A stretch of DNA of 64,000 nt from an uncultured Rhodospirillales bacterium (GCA_938092065.1 CALKND010000007.1:83657-147656), one strand, 5' to 3'; shown: positions 15,185-25,904, counted from the first letter of the stretch. Made by a program: numbers and translations. Notes: generated by a model not told the origin, from the letters alone.

Positions 15185-17914
15185 ATGATTGGCGCCATTG
15201 CCCGGCGATTTTTTGGTTCAGCCAACGAACGCTTTCTGAAGACACTGCAAAAAGACGTTGATGCCATCAATGCGCTCGAAGTGCAGTTGGAGGTATTGAG
15301 CGACGCAGAACTTCAAAAGCGCACGCCTTGGCTCAAAGAACGCCTAAAATCAGGCGAGAGCACTGACGAAATACTTGTTGACGCTTTTGCAACAGTTCGG
15401 GAGGCTGCCAAACGAAGCCTAGGCCAACGCCATTATGATGTTCAATTGCTCGGCGGCATTGTTTTGCATCGGGGCATGATCACCGAAATGAAAACCGGTG
15501 AAGGAAAAACCCTTGCCTCTACCTTGCCTATCTACCTAAATGCCCTTAGCCAAAAAGGTGCGCATGTTGTCACAGTCAATGACTATTTGGCACAGCGAGA
15601 TGCCGAATGGATGGCAAAAATTTATGAATTTCTTGGCATGACTTGTGCCCATATCATTCATGGAATAAGCGATGATGAACGCAGGATTGCTTATGAAAGC
15701 GATGTCACCTACGCCACCAATAACGAGCTTGGCTTCGATTATCTTCGTGACAATATGAAATTCACACTTGAAGAAATGGTCCAACGCCCATTTAATTTTG
15801 CCATCGTTGATGAAGTTGACTCGATCCTAATTGATGAAGCGCGCACCCCCCTTATTATTTCAGGACCTACAGAAGACGCAGCAGAACAGTACACAGCTAT
15901 AAATAAACTTATCCCAATGCTGTCACCAAAAGACTATGAAAAAGATGAAAAAGTCAAAGCCGTTACAATGACTGAAACCGGTACAGAAAATGTCGAACAG
16001 ATCTTACGTGACGAGGGGTTGCTTTTAGAAGGCTCAATGTATGATATGGCTAATATCTCTCTAGTCCACCATACCAATCAAGCCTTACGCGCTCATATTT
16101 TATTTGAACGCGACACTGACTACATTGTTAAAGATAATAAAGTTATCATTATTGATGAATTTACCGGACGTATGATGGAAGGTCGTCGTTACTCTGACGG
16201 CTTACATCAGGCTTTAGAAGCTAAAGAAGGTGTGGAAATACAGAATGAAAACCAAACCTTGGCTTCTATAACTTTTCAGAATTACTTTAGACTCTATCCT
16301 AAACTAGCTGGAATGACAGGTACGGCAATGACGGAAGCTGGAGAATTTTCCGAAATATACGATTTAGAAGTTGTTGATATTCCGACAAATGTAACGTGCA
16401 TCCGCGAGGATATGGATGATGAAGTCTACCGCACCGCAGTTGAAAAAGACGTTGCCATCCTGAAATTAGTCAAGCAATGCCAAAAGCGCCAGCAGCCAGT
16501 CTTGGTCGGAACCGTTAGCATTGAAAAGTCGGAACACCTTTCAGCCCTTCTAAAAAAAGATAAGATCAAACACAGCGTTCTCAATGCACGACATCATGAA
16601 CAAGAGGCTATGATCATCGCTAGGGCTGGCGAGCCCGGGAGTGTAACCATCGCAACCAATATGGCTGGTCGCGGCACCGATATTCAACTAGGTGGCAATT
16701 TGGATATGCTGGTGGCTGAAGCTCTAAAAGGCATTAACGAAGAGGCCAAGGTAAAGCATGTAGAAAACAAAGTTACAACTGATATTGAAAGCCGCAAAAA
16801 ACTTGTTTTGGAAGCTGGTGGTCTCTACATTGTCGGCACTGAGCGTCACGAAAGCAGACGAATCGACAATCAATTACGCGGCCGAGCTGGTCGTCAAGGG
16901 GATCTCGGCGCATCTAAGTTTTTCCTATCTCTCGAAGACGATCTAATGCGTATTTTCGGATCTGAACGCATCGATACAATGCTGCAAAAACTTGGCTTAG
17001 AAGATGGTGAAGCGATTGTTCACCCTTGGGTCAATAAAGCGCTTGAGAAAGCTCAGCAAAAGGTTGAAGCTCGAAATTTTGAAATTCGCAAGAATCTACT
17101 GAAGTTTGATGACGTTATGAATGATCAGCGTGGGGTCATTTTTGAGCAGCGCAAGGAGTTGATGGCATCGGACGATGTTTCTGAAGAAATCAAAGACATG
17201 CGCGAACAGATAATTGAAGACATAGTCGCACGATGTATTCCGGAGAAGGCATATGCCGAACAATGGGATACAGAGACCCTACACAAAGAAGTCTTGCGTA
17301 TATTCGGCAGGGACTTACCAATCGTTCAATGGGCTAAAGAAGAGGGTATTGCAGACGCAGAAATTCGTGAACGTTTGACCGATTTTGGCAATAGGCTAGC
17401 AGCTGAAAAAGTGGCTAACTACGGAGTTGATGTTATACGTTCAGTGGAAAAAAACCTTTTGCTGCAAATGCTTGATCAGGTGTGGAAAGATCATTTACTT
17501 ACACTAGATCACCTTCGTCAAGGCATTGGCCTCCGGGCTTATGCCCAGCGCGATCCGTTAAATGAGTACAAACGAGAATCTTTCAATCTATTCGAAGAAA
17601 TGCTCGATACCATCCGCGAGCGCCTAACACAGGTAATGTCTCATATCGAATTGCAAACATCACCAAGCGAAGAAAGCCCTATGTTTCAGCGCAACAATCC
17701 AGAAATGACAGAGACACGTAACGACCCTGCCTTTCAGCAGGAAGGTGCCGCTCCAGATCCAGAAATCACATCCATGGCAACTCCAATTAGGAGCCGACAG
17801 GCATCAACTGACATAAACCCAGAAGATGACACTACATGGGGCCGGATCGCAAGAAACGCAATCTGCCCATGCGGCAGCAAAAAAAAATACAAACACTGCC
17901 ATGGCAGGGTTTAA
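15185..17914 (+). CDS. secA: Preprotein translocase ATPase SecA
   Basis: The motor that drives preproteins through SecYEG. It is full length (909 aa). Walker A is EMKTGEGKT (101-109), the DEAD-type motif is in [18 protein letters not shown], and the second nucleotide domain carries [21 protein letters not shown] and [20 protein letters not shown]. The C-terminal zinc/SecB-binding motif is intact: [13 protein letters not shown] with Cys894, Cys896, Cys905 and His906. The ATG at 15185 has GAGG five nt upstream. It is transcribed with a secreted HExxH protein just downstream. Confidence 0.98.
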   Translation: MIGAIARRFFGSANERFLKTLQKDVDAINALEVQLEVLSDAELQKRTPWLKERLKSGESTDEILVDAFATVREAAKRSLGQRHYDVQLLGGIVLHRGMITEMKTGEGKTLASTLPIYLNALSQKGAHVVTVNDYLAQRDAEWMAKIYEFLGMTCAHIIHGISDDERRIAYESDVTYATNNELGFDYLRDNMKFTLEEMVQRPFNFAIVDEVDSILIDEARTPLIISGPTEDAAEQYTAINKLIPMLSPKDYEKDEKVKAVTMTETGTENVEQILRDEGLLLEGSMYDMANISLVHHTNQALRAHILFERDTDYIVKDNKVIIIDEFTGRMMEGRRYSDGLHQALEAKEGVEIQNENQTLASITFQNYFRLYPKLAGMTGTAMTEAGEFSEIYDLEVVDIPTNVTCIREDMDDEVYRTAVEKDVAILKLVKQCQKRQQPVLVGTVSIEKSEHLSALLKKDKIKHSVLNARHHEQEAMIIARAGEPGSVTIATNMAGRGTDIQLGGNLDMLVAEALKGINEEAKVKHVENKVTTDIESRKKLVLEAGGLYIVGTERHESRRIDNQLRGRAGRQGDLGASKFFLSLEDDLMRIFGSERIDTMLQKLGLEDGEAIVHPWVNKALEKAQQKVEARNFEIRKNLLKFDDVMNDQRGVIFEQRKELMASDDVSEEIKDMREQIIEDIVARCIPEKAYAEQWDTETLHKEVLRIFGRDLPIVQWAKEEGIADAEIRERLTDFGNRLAAEKVANYGVDVIRSVEKNLLLQMLDQVWKDHLLTLDHLRQGIGLRAYAQRDPLNEYKRESFNLFEEMLDTIRERLTQVMSHIELQTSPSEESPMFQRNNPEMTETRNDPAFQQEGAAPDPEITSMATPIRSRQASTDINPEDDTTWGRIARNAICPCGSKKKYKHCHGRV

Positions 17915-17974
17915 TAGAAACAGCATACTTTTATTCTCTCAGCAGATACCACACTGAAAACAAAGGGCAAAGGC

Positions 17975-18781
17975 ATGCTGCAAAAGTTCCTTCAATTGCC
18001 CTGTATCCTGCTTTTCTCTCTACTGAGTGTTTGGCCTGCAATTACTGCACCCCTGAATGAAAAGAAGGCGTGGTTAATTATTGGTGAGAAAACACCTGCA
18101 CCCACCTTAACTCTTTCAGAATTTAACGGGATATCAATGATTGCAATTACGCCATCAGCCAATGAAAAATTTGATGTTCCCATTGTTAGTGCCAGAAAAG
18201 CAATAAAGATAATCAAGCAAGCCCTATCCCTGATTGAAATAAATTCACCATTTAGCAAATCACAAATTGAACGATTAAAGAAAAATGGTCCTGTCATTAT
18301 CGTTTATGACCCTCGGTACCCAGGCAAGCTGTCCTCTATGAGCTCAGTCAAGATAGCTCTTTTTTCTCCTTTTCATTACAATCGCAGAAGCAGCGGCACT
18401 AAAGGACATAATTTTTTAGTCATCGTAAGTCGTCATGGTGTAAAATGGCCAATTAAGGAACTTGCCGCAGTAATGGTACATGAACTAGTCGGTCACGGTA
18501 TTCAGCATTTAAATGATAGCTGGGGTAAGATGCGCCTTATTGATATGGAATGTGAGGCCTGGCTTTACGAAGAAATGGCATATCAAAATTTGAAAATAAA
18601 CAAGTTTTCCAATGAAATGATTAACTTCAAAAAACAGCTTGAGAAACAATGCAAAAGTTTTTTACGTTACCTTAGAAATCATGATCCAAAAGGCGCCGCT
18701 CTTTGGGACAAACTAAACCCAGATGTGCCAAAACTACTAAAACACTTTGCAATCTATCAAAAACATCTAAAAAAACAGTAA
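17975..18781 (+). CDS. Secreted HExxH (zincin-like) protein, unknown function
   Basis: A 268-aa protein with a signal peptide (hydrophobic LQLPCILLFSLLSVWPAITA, cut near residue 25). The mature part carries VMVHELVGHGIQHL, giving an HExxH zinc motif (His169, Glu170, His174) with a further His178. It is followed by MECEAW, whose Glu192/Glu194 could be the third ligand as in gluzincins. The C-terminal 70 residues are Lys-rich helices. I do not recognise the family. It starts 60 bp after secA on the same strand and ends 3 bp before the convergent accA. Metallopeptidase activity is inferred from the motif only. Confidence 0.7.
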   Translation: MLQKFLQLPCILLFSLLSVWPAITAPLNEKKAWLIIGEKTPAPTLTLSEFNGISMIAITPSANEKFDVPIVSARKAIKIIKQALSLIEINSPFSKSQIERLKKNGPVIIVYDPRYPGKLSSMSSVKIALFSPFHYNRRSSGTKGHNFLVIVSRHGVKWPIKELAAVMVHELVGHGIQHLNDSWGKMRLIDMECEAWLYEEMAYQNLKINKFSNEMINFKKQLEKQCKSFLRYLRNHDPKGAALWDKLNPDVPKLLKHFAIYQKHLKKQ

Positions 18782-18784
18782 AAT

Positions 18785-19741
18785 TTACTCGGGAATTTTT
18801 GAGCCAATTTTAAGAAATTTTTCACGGCGTCTACTTTTTAAAACGCCACCGTCTAGAGCTACTAAGTCCTGCAAGTTTCCTGCAATATTGTCGCCAACAG
18901 CCATAATTGCTACTTCAGGGCTACGATGAGCACCGCCAAGAGGTTCATCAACAATGCCTTCAATGACACCAAGTCTGAGTAAATCCTGCGCCGTCAATTT
19001 AAGGGAATCAGCGGCATTTTTTGATTGCTCGCCATCCCGCCATAAAATAGAGGCGCAGCCTTCTGGTGAGATCACAGAATAGATAGAGTGTTCAAGCATC
19101 GTGACACTATTGGCTGCCCCGAGCGCCATGGCGCCCCCAGAGCCTCCCTCCCCTATAACAACACTGATTAGCGGGGTCTTAATCTGAAAACAAGTCTTAA
19201 TAGAGCGAGCAATGGCCTCTGCCTGACCGCGTTCTTCAGCATCGACCCCAGGATACGCCCCTGGAGTATCAATAAAGGTTATCACTGGCAGGTGAAAACG
19301 GTCTGCCAGTTCCATTAAGCGGATTGCCTTTCGATAGCCTTCTGGCCGAGCCATACCAAAATTATGAGCGACGCGATCATTTGTATCAGCACCCTTCTCG
19401 TTACCAATAACAACAACTGATGATCCACGAAAACGGCCAAGTCCGCCAACTATGGCCGGGTCTTCTGCAAAGGTGCGGTCCCCAGCAAGGTAGGTAAAAT
19501 CATCAATCAATCGCTTGATGTAGTCAACCGCATGGGGGCGATCTGGATGACGCGCGATTTGGGTTTTTTGCCATGGTGAAAGTTTGGCGTAAGTCTGACG
19601 TAGCAATTTGTCAACCTTGGCTTGAAGCTTGGTTACCTCATCTTCTGTATCAACTTCACCATCACTCGAAAGGTGGCATAGCTCAACTATTTTGCCTTCT
19701 AAATCGGCAATGGGTTTTTCAAAATCAAGATAATTATGCAT
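18785..19741 (-). CDS. accA: Acetyl-CoA carboxylase carboxyltransferase subunit alpha
   Basis: With AccD it transfers carboxyl from biotin to acetyl-CoA, making malonyl-CoA for fatty acid synthesis. At 318 aa it matches E. coli AccA in length. Visible family blocks are the N-terminal helices ([17 protein letters not shown]), [28 protein letters not shown] and the crotonase-like core [31 protein letters not shown] and [13 protein letters not shown]. The ATG at 19741 fits. It is monocistronic and nearly touches the convergent HExxH gene; no accD is in the window. Confidence 0.97.
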   Translation of the reverse strand: MHNYLDFEKPIADLEGKIVELCHLSSDGEVDTEDEVTKLQAKVDKLLRQTYAKLSPWQKTQIARHPDRPHAVDYIKRLIDDFTYLAGDRTFAEDPAIVGGLGRFRGSSVVVIGNEKGADTNDRVAHNFGMARPEGYRKAIRLMELADRFHLPVITFIDTPGAYPGVDAEERGQAEAIARSIKTCFQIKTPLISVVIGEGGSGGAMALGAANSVTMLEHSIYSVISPEGCASILWRDGEQSKNAADSLKLTAQDLLRLGVIEGIVDEPLGGAHRSPEVAIMAVGDNIAGNLQDLVALDGGVLKSRRREKFLKIGSKIPE

Positions 19742-20120
19742 TGGCGTTATTTATCACAAGGCATTTAGAAGTCACAGGCAAAAAACGCATAATTACATAC
19801 AGCGCTGAATGTTTTTAAAAGCTTGGCTGAGCCCAGTCAACCTGTGGCGCTGGTTTCTACTGCTTTTTTAACCACAAACCCCTCCTTCTTGATGGAGTTT
19901 TAATCTATGAATCTAACATCTAATGCGACAGCCCCGTAGACATCTTTGTTGAGATGATCTCCTTAAATTCAAAAATACGATACCAATATGACAGAAATTG
20001 CTTAGAATCTCTTATTCACCTGTAAAATTTTTTAATAATTTATTAGCAAATAAATATGGAAAAGCATTTCCACAATGCGGAACAGTTTGTATAACACCCA
20101 ATATTAAATATATCATAAGT
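19742..20120. other. Divergent promoter region between accA and the IclR gene
   Basis: About 380 bp of AT-rich sequence. An open frame continues upstream from the regulator to 19998, but its composition is not protein-like. No terminator or RNA gene is evident. Confidence 0.35.
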
Positions 20121-21056
20121 ATGGAGTATGTTGTGAAGTCTGACGCAACCTCAAAGAAAAACCTAGACCAGTTAACGAATGAATCTGCGGGCAGAAGCTC
20201 ACAGGTGCAGTCTTTAACTCGTGCTCTGACTATTTTAACAAAACTTTCTGAGCATGATGGTGGTTTGATCCTTACCGTACTTGCCAATCTTTGTGCGTTA
20301 CCAACATCAACTACCCACCGTTTACTTACAACTCTTGAAAACAATCGTTTTGTCCGCTTTGACCGCACCAGTAACCTTTGGTCAGTCGGGGTGCAATCAT
20401 TTGTTGTAGGAAATGCCTTTGCACGCTCGCGCAATTTTATTCCTCTGGCTAAAACATTCATGCGCCATTTGATGGAAGAGGCTGGTGAAACAGTTAACCT
20501 AGCCGCGCAGGATCAAGATGAAATTGTATATCTTGCGCAGGTGGAAAGCCGTGAAATCATGCGCGCCTCTGTGCGCCCAGGCTCGCGTGTTCCACTTCAC
20601 TGCTCGGCTGTTGGAAAGGCTATTCTGGCGGGCATGGATGATATTGACAGAAATTTGATTATTCAGCTTCAACAAGTCACCCCTGATAAGAACCATATTT
20701 TTACTCCTGAATTCATGAAGAGTCTAAAGGACACTCAACTACTGGGATATGCTTTAGATGATGAAGAACAATCTATTGGCATGCGCTGTGTAGCCTCTAT
20801 AGTTTATGATGAAAATAGTGGTCCCCTAGCAGCAATTTCCATTTCCGGCCCAACAGCGAGGATAACCAAAGCACGTATCCCAAACCTGGGTCGCCTTGTC
20901 CAAAAAACTTGCAAGGATATAACAGCAGAGTTTGGCGGCAGATTTCCATTAGACATTAATAGACCCTTGCATGCTACAGGAACTAAAAATGCATCGTCTC
21001 TAAACAACGCTCTACAGTTAATTGCTGGTAGCACTAAAGGGAAACCATTGAATTGA
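20121..21056 (+). CDS. IclR-family transcriptional regulator
   Basis: An N-terminal winged helix (SLTRALTILTKLSEHDGGLI, LCALPTSTTHRLLTTLENNR) is followed by the IclR effector domain with AGETVNLAAQDQDEIVYLAQ, RVPLHCSAVGKAILAG and ISISGPTARI. Such proteins sense small carboxylic acids and control nearby catabolic genes. The ATG at 20121 is given; a GTG at 20133 with GGAG six nt upstream is an equally good start. It precedes the hydroxyacid dehydrogenase, TRAP and amidase genes on the same strand and is their likely local regulator. Confidence 0.92.
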   Translation: MEYVVKSDATSKKNLDQLTNESAGRSSQVQSLTRALTILTKLSEHDGGLILTVLANLCALPTSTTHRLLTTLENNRFVRFDRTSNLWSVGVQSFVVGNAFARSRNFIPLAKTFMRHLMEEAGETVNLAAQDQDEIVYLAQVESREIMRASVRPGSRVPLHCSAVGKAILAGMDDIDRNLIIQLQQVTPDKNHIFTPEFMKSLKDTQLLGYALDDEEQSIGMRCVASIVYDENSGPLAAISISGPTARITKARIPNLGRLVQKTCKDITAEFGGRFPLDINRPLHATGTKNASSLNNALQLIAGSTKGKPLN

Positions 21057-21396
21057 TATTCCTTTGCGCAACGTTTAAGTGACATAAAACCCTAACCAAA
21101 TTCTTTTTTTAAGGCTTTAATAGTCTCCAAAGCAATATGTCTAGTTAACGTAGAAAATTTGTTTAACCGTCATCATTTCTGATTGTGGTAAGCCTTTTTA
21201 TATTGGCTTTGCTAGCCTGGCTAATCTTAAATGATCATATTTCCATGTTTGAGCCTCTTTACCCTGTTTGCGCATACGTTCCAGTCTTGTATGAAAAAGG
21301 CATTGTTAATGGACTGACTGCCACTTGGGTGTTGAAAAAAATATTACAATTGCGCCACAGGGAAGTTGGATAACTCAAAAAGGAGCCTATGATTTT
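21057..21396. other. Intergenic region between the IclR and dehydrogenase genes
   Basis: 340 bp with no convincing gene. It probably carries the promoter of the dehydrogenase. A run of T residues near 21100-21110 follows AT-rich sequence without a clear stem. A ribosome site AAAAAGGAG lies at 21377-21385. Confidence 0.35.
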
Positions 21397-22365
21397 ATGA
21401 GTACAAAACCCACAGTTCTTGTTACCCGCAAACTTCCTAAAGCCGTCGAGGCGCGCCTACATAGAGACTATGTACCGATCCTAAACCCGGATGACAGGCT
21501 TTACAGCAATAAAGAACTAGTCGAGCTTTGCTCCAAAGCCGATGCTATCTTGCCCTGTCATACGGAAAAGCTTACGGCTGAGACAATTGCTATATTACCT
21601 AAAAAAATCAAAATCATTGCCAATTATTCCGTTGGCGTCGACCATTGTGACCTTGAAGCGGCTAAAGGAAGAGGAATTATTGTAACCAACACACCTGACG
21701 TTCTTTCTGAGGCAACAGCAGAAGTCACAATACTTTTGATGCTAGGTGCAGCCCGGCGCGCCAGTGAGGGTGAACGCATGATTCGTGCCAAGCAATGGCA
21801 CGACTGGTCACCTAATTTTATGGTCGGGTACCAAGTTACAGGCAAACGCTTTGGCGTACTCGGGATGGGCAGGGTTGGACAGGTTGCCGCTAACCGCGCC
21901 AGGGGTTTTGATATGGATGTACACTATTATAATCGTAACCGCTTATGCAGCGAGCTTGAGGATGGAGCAACCTACCATGACAATGTTGAAGCATTGCTGC
22001 CCAACTGCGATGTGTTATCAATACATTGCCCAGCAACACCCCAAACCACAGGAATGCTAGATGCGGCACGTATCGCCCTCCTTCCCGATGGTGCAATTGT
22101 CGTCAACACGGCCCGTGGTGGAGTTGTAGATGATAACGCCCTCATTCTAGCTCTAAAATCAGGTAAGGTCTGGGCTGCTGGTTTAGATGTCTTTAACGGT
22201 GAGCCTGAAGGCATTCATGATGAATATCTAAACCTGAGTAATGTTTTTTTGTTGCCACACATTGGCAGTGCTACAGGGGATACACGGGATGCAATGGGTT
22301 ACAGAGCATTAGACAATTTGGATGCTTTTTTTGCGGGAAAAGAACCAAAAGACCGTGTCGTTTAG
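21397..22365 (+). CDS. D-2-hydroxyacid dehydrogenase (glyoxylate/hydroxypyruvate reductase or D-glycerate dehydrogenase type)
   Basis: A 322-aa NAD(P)-dependent dehydrogenase. The Rossmann motif is GVLGMGRVGQVAA, the dinucleotide loop continues VHYYNRN, and the catalytic Arg/Glu/His sit in VNTARGGVVDD, the FNGEPEG region and LLPHIGSAT. The N-terminal half (VTRKLPKAVEARL, YSVGVDHCDLEAAKGRGI) is of the GyaR/GhrB type, which interconverts D-glycerate with hydroxypyruvate or glycolate with glyoxylate. The open frame begins at 21325 with TTG, but the ATG at 21397 with a good ribosome site is preferred. The context suggests it handles a 2-hydroxy- or 2-oxo-acid brought in by the TRAP transporter. 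Confidence 0.88.
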   Translation: MSTKPTVLVTRKLPKAVEARLHRDYVPILNPDDRLYSNKELVELCSKADAILPCHTEKLTAETIAILPKKIKIIANYSVGVDHCDLEAAKGRGIIVTNTPDVLSEATAEVTILLMLGAARRASEGERMIRAKQWHDWSPNFMVGYQVTGKRFGVLGMGRVGQVAANRARGFDMDVHYYNRNRLCSELEDGATYHDNVEALLPNCDVLSIHCPATPQTTGMLDAARIALLPDGAIVVNTARGGVVDDNALILALKSGKVWAAGLDVFNGEPEGIHDEYLNLSNVFLLPHIGSATGDTRDAMGYRALDNLDAFFAGKEPKDRVV

Positions 22366-22602
22366 TTACATACAAATTTTAGACCATCAAGCGGCTATTT
22401 CGAAAGAACTATTAGCTATTGAAAAAAATGACAAATAAGCAGCCGACCACTAGATAATATATAAAAAAAATATTCTATTGTATTTTACTCTTATAACACG
22501 TCTATTGTAGCCATAAAAAATGATTTTTAGAGTTAGTTTGGTTTGCTTTCTAGCTGCTTGCATTAAAATAGTTATGTGGCCGGTTCGCAAAGCTATTGGG
22601 TT

Positions 22603-22622
22603 TCTGGATAAATAAATCCAGA
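22603..22622. promoter_or_regulatory. Inverted repeat in the dctP leader
   Basis: TCTGGAT (22603-22609) and ATCCAGA (22616-22622) are perfect 7-bp arms with a 6-nt spacer, 28 bp before the dctP ATG. It could be an operator (for example for the IclR protein) or an mRNA hairpin just before the GGGAGGAG ribosome site. Confidence 0.35.
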
Positions 22623-22649
22623 TAAAATTTTGGGAGGAGACTATCTAAA

Positions 22650-23795
22650 ATGACTGAAAAAATAAAATCACGCCGTAAATTCATTAAAGCCAGTGCCGCA
22701 GTTGCCGCTGGCCTTGGTGCCATTACTCTTGCCGCCTGTGAGGAAAAGAAAGAAGAAAAGAAAGCAGCCGCACCAGCTATTATGAAAGCTGAACCTGTCG
22801 TACTAAAAGTTCAGGCGGCTTGGGGTGGCGGCATTTTTCTTGAAAATGCAAAAAGTTATGTAGACCGTGTGAATGCAATGGCTGGCTCAAGCCTGAAGAT
22901 CGACCTATTGTCGGTTAACTCAGTAGTTAAAACCAGCCAAATGCAAGATGCTGTTCATCGTGGAGTTCTTGATGGGGCTCACTACGTCCCAGCTTACTGG
23001 TACTCTAAGTCACCAGCAGCGTCCCTATTTGGCACTGGCCCTTGTTTTGGTTGGTCTGCACAGGAAATGCTTGGCTGGATCCACTATGGAGGCGGCAATG
23101 AACTTTTCAACGAATTGATGGAGACACTAGGCCTTGACCTAGTAAGTTTCTTCAACAGCCCTATGCCTGCTCAGCCGCTTGGTTGGTTTAAGGAAGAAAT
23201 TAAAGACGTCTCCCAAATGAAGGGCCTCAAGTACCGGACCGTCGGTCTGGCTGCTGATGTTCTTAATGAAATGGGCATGTCTGTAGTTCAACTTCCTGGT
23301 GGTGAAATCCAGCCTGCAATGAAAAGTGGCCTGATTGATGCTGCTGAATTTAATAATCCAACTTCAGATAGTGACTTTGGCATGCAAGATGTTTCAAAAC
23401 ATTATCACCTTGCAAGCTTCCATCAATCTCAAGAAGCTTTTGAAATCACTTTTAACAAAACAAAGTTTAATTCCCTTTCTTCGGAGCATCAGAACATTTT
23501 ACGCTATGCCTCAGAGGCTGAGAACTCCAACTTCTATTGGAACAACACCCTTCGTTATGCCGATGACTTAATTGAGCTTAAAGAAAAGCACGGTGTAAAT
23601 GTTTATCGTACGCCTGACTCAGTTATGCAAGGGCAGTTGGAAGCATGGGATATCGTTGTTGACCGAATTTCTGCAAAAGACCCTTACTTTGCAAAGGTTG
23701 TCGCATCACAAAAAACCTATGCCAAGAAAGTGATGGATTATCTACTTTTGAACCAGCCTGATTACGCCCTAGCTTACAAGCATCACTTCGGTTGA
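22650..23795 (+). CDS. dctP: TRAP transporter substrate-binding protein (DctP family), Tat lipoprotein-like
   Basis: The periplasmic receptor of a TRAP importer, 381 aa. The N-terminus has a twin-arginine motif SRRKFIK (7-13), a hydrophobic run and TLAAC, so Cys30 could also be lipidated. Family features include VLKVQAAWGGG, the MKGLKYRT stretch that binds the substrate carboxylate (conserved Arg) and GGEIQPAMKSGLIDAAEFNN. Tat-exported members with this pattern often bind 2-oxo or 2-hydroxy monocarboxylates, which would fit the dehydrogenase upstream, but the ligand is not proven. A strong GGGAGGAG ribosome site precedes it. Confidence 0.93.
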   Translation: MTEKIKSRRKFIKASAAVAAGLGAITLAACEEKKEEKKAAAPAIMKAEPVVLKVQAAWGGGIFLENAKSYVDRVNAMAGSSLKIDLLSVNSVVKTSQMQDAVHRGVLDGAHYVPAYWYSKSPAASLFGTGPCFGWSAQEMLGWIHYGGGNELFNELMETLGLDLVSFFNSPMPAQPLGWFKEEIKDVSQMKGLKYRTVGLAADVLNEMGMSVVQLPGGEIQPAMKSGLIDAAEFNNPTSDSDFGMQDVSKHYHLASFHQSQEAFEITFNKTKFNSLSSEHQNILRYASEAENSNFYWNNTLRYADDLIELKEKHGVNVYRTPDSVMQGQLEAWDIVVDRISAKDPYFAKVVASQKTYAKKVMDYLLLNQPDYALAYKHHFG

Positions 23796-23841
23796 TCGAA
23801 ACCATCTTTTGCGATTTTCTTTTGCAAAATTGACAATTTAT

Positions 23842-23869
23842 AGAGGGACAGTCGCAAGGCTGTCCCTCT
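23842..23869 (+). terminator. Intercistronic hairpin between dctP and dctQ
   Basis: AGAGGGACAG (23842-23851) and CTGTCCCTCT (23860-23869) are perfect 10-bp arms with an 8-nt loop. No U-tract follows. Such hairpins after binding-protein genes usually stabilise the upstream mRNA and lower permease expression relative to the receptor. Confidence 0.65.
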
Positions 23870-23910
23870 AATATCTATAGTGATGACGATTAAGAGCAGG
23901 AGGCCTGATT

Positions 23911-24462
23911 GTGAAATCCTTTATTCATGCTATCGAAAGCTTCAGCATCTGGATTGGACGCTCATTTGGCTGGTGTATTCTAATTTTGACCCTTTCGGTT
24001 GCTTATGAAGTTTTTGTACGCTACGTGCTGAATGCCCCGACTGTTTGGGCCTTTGATATGATGGTGCAAATGTACGGCGCGCTATTTCTTATGGCTGGAC
24101 CATATGCACTGGCCCAAGACACACATGTCCGTGCCGACGTAATATATCGTTTTCTGCAGCCATGCTGGCAAGGCCGCCTTGATTTACTTTTGTATATAAT
24201 CTTCTTTTTTCCTGGAATGTTGGCTTTGTTTTGGTTCGGTTGGGAAATTGCCTCAGACTCTTGGCGCTATAAAGAAGTCAGTTGGAATAGCCCGGCACGA
24301 ATTCAAATTTATTTTTTCAAGACACTGATCCCCATGGCTGGCGCCTTGTTTATTATTCAGGGTATTGCAGAGTGTATGCGCTGTTATCTGGCGATTAAAA
24401 ATAATGCGTGGTTACCTCGCCTTGAGGATGCCCAGGAAACAGAGAATATTCTAAAAGGCTAG
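23911..24462 (+). CDS. dctQ: TRAP transporter small permease (DctQ family)
   Basis: A 183-aa membrane protein with four hydrophobic helices at about residues 14-34, 48-68, 90-110 and 132-152. The family pattern AYEVFVRYVLNAPTVWAFDM and the GAYALAQDTHVRADV-like stretch (here GPYALAQDTHVRADVIYRFL) are present. It pairs with DctM to form the sodium-coupled channel. The start is GTG at 23911 with an AGGAGGCC ribosome site. The gap to dctM is 74 bp. Confidence 0.9.
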   Translation: MKSFIHAIESFSIWIGRSFGWCILILTLSVAYEVFVRYVLNAPTVWAFDMMVQMYGALFLMAGPYALAQDTHVRADVIYRFLQPCWQGRLDLLLYIIFFFPGMLALFWFGWEIASDSWRYKEVSWNSPARIQIYFFKTLIPMAGALFIIQGIAECMRCYLAIKNNAWLPRLEDAQETENILKG

Positions 24463-24536
24463 GTGGCCGAGAGTGGAACTTAATAATCCTTTTTGTTGCT
24501 AACTTTTTATTTGCCAAAGACGGAGCTTGTAGCCCG

Positions 24537-25904
24537 ATGACTAATCCTGAAGTAGCAATTTTAATGTTATCTCTTTTTATTGTGATGGTGCTATTCGGGT
24601 TTCCCGTCGCTTTCACCTTACTGGCTATGGGTGTCGGCTTTGGCTATTACGCATACATGGATGCGGGCTCTATGCAAACCGTCGCAAGTGCCCTAAATAA
24701 CAAGATTTTCTATCTGCTGAACCAAAACACCTATTCGGTGATGGAAAATGACACCTTAGTAGCAATTCCACTATTCCTGTTTATGGGCTACGTAGTTGAG
24801 CGCGCCAATATTGTTAACAAGCTATTCTACTCTCTGCAAATGGCTGCCCGAAATTTGCCAGGCTCCATGGCTATTGCTGCATTGATTACTTGTGCTGTGT
24901 TTTCAACAGCCAGCGGAATTGTGGGTGCAGTTGTCACTCTTATGGGTCTGCTTGCATTTCCAGCTATGGCAAAAGCCCATTACAACAAGAGTTTCGCATC
25001 AGGTGTGATTTGCGCTGGTGGTACACTTGGAATCTTAATTCCACCCTCAATAATGCTGATTGTTTATGCGGCAATTGCTGAACTTTCTCCATTGCGCCTA
25101 TACGCTGCTGCAGTATTACCAGGCTTACTACTCGCCGGGTCATATATTGTTTACGTTATAATTCGTGTCTTAATTAACCCGTCCATTGCGCCTAAACCGC
25201 GCGAAGAAGACATCCCCCCCCGGCGGGTTGTGTACTGGCAACTACTAACTTCATTCGTTCCCTTGACCGCACTTATAATGCTGGTTCTGGGTTCTATTTT
25301 AGGTGGCTTGGCAACACCTGCCGAAGCTGCAGCAATGGGCGCCCTGGGCGGACTTGTCTTGGCTGCCTTGTATCAATCTCTTAACTGGAAAATGCTGAAG
25401 GATTCAGTATATTTAACGGCCAAGGCAACGGCTATGGTTTGTTGGCTATTTGTCGGATCGTGGACATTTGCCTCCATATTCTCATACTTGGGTGGCCATG
25501 AAATAATTGAGCATTTCATTCTCGGCTTTAACTTAGCACCCTGGCAGTTTCTGGTCCTTGTACAGATGATTATTTTCCTTCTGGGCTGGCCATTGGAATG
25601 GTCTGAAATCCTCATAATTTTTGTTCCAATCTTCCTACCTATGCTGGATATTTTTGGCGTTAATCCTTATTTCTTTGCTATGTTGGTCGCGCTCAACTTG
25701 CAAACATCGTTTCTGACACCGCCCATGGCCATGTCTGCCTATTATCTGAAGGGTGTGCTAGGCAACGCCATCGAATTAATGGATATTTTCAGAGGCATCA
25801 TGCCTTATCTGATTATTGTTGTTGCGGCCATGGTACTAATGTATCAGTTCCCTGGTATCGCCTTGTGGTTGCCTGACGTGCTATTCGGCAAGTACATCCC
25901 ATGA
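24537..25904 (+). CDS. dctM: TRAP transporter large permease (DctM family)
   Basis: The 455-aa transport subunit with about 12 helices. Conserved DctM blocks include IPLFLFMGYVVERANI, CAVFSTASGIVGAVVTLMG, CAGGTLGILIPPSIMLIVYA and PAEAAAMGALGGL. It completes the DctPQM importer, which moves an organic acid in with sodium. The length is at the upper end of the usual 425-460 range because of an extra loop around residues 195-215 (APKPREEDIPPRR). It is followed by a small membrane protein gene after 30 bp. Confidence 0.94.
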   Translation: MTNPEVAILMLSLFIVMVLFGFPVAFTLLAMGVGFGYYAYMDAGSMQTVASALNNKIFYLLNQNTYSVMENDTLVAIPLFLFMGYVVERANIVNKLFYSLQMAARNLPGSMAIAALITCAVFSTASGIVGAVVTLMGLLAFPAMAKAHYNKSFASGVICAGGTLGILIPPSIMLIVYAAIAELSPLRLYAAAVLPGLLLAGSYIVYVIIRVLINPSIAPKPREEDIPPRRVVYWQLLTSFVPLTALIMLVLGSILGGLATPAEAAAMGALGGLVLAALYQSLNWKMLKDSVYLTAKATAMVCWLFVGSWTFASIFSYLGGHEIIEHFILGFNLAPWQFLVLVQMIIFLLGWPLEWSEILIIFVPIFLPMLDIFGVNPYFFAMLVALNLQTSFLTPPMAMSAYYLKGVLGNAIELMDIFRGIMPYLIIVVAAMVLMYQFPGIALWLPDVLFGKYIP

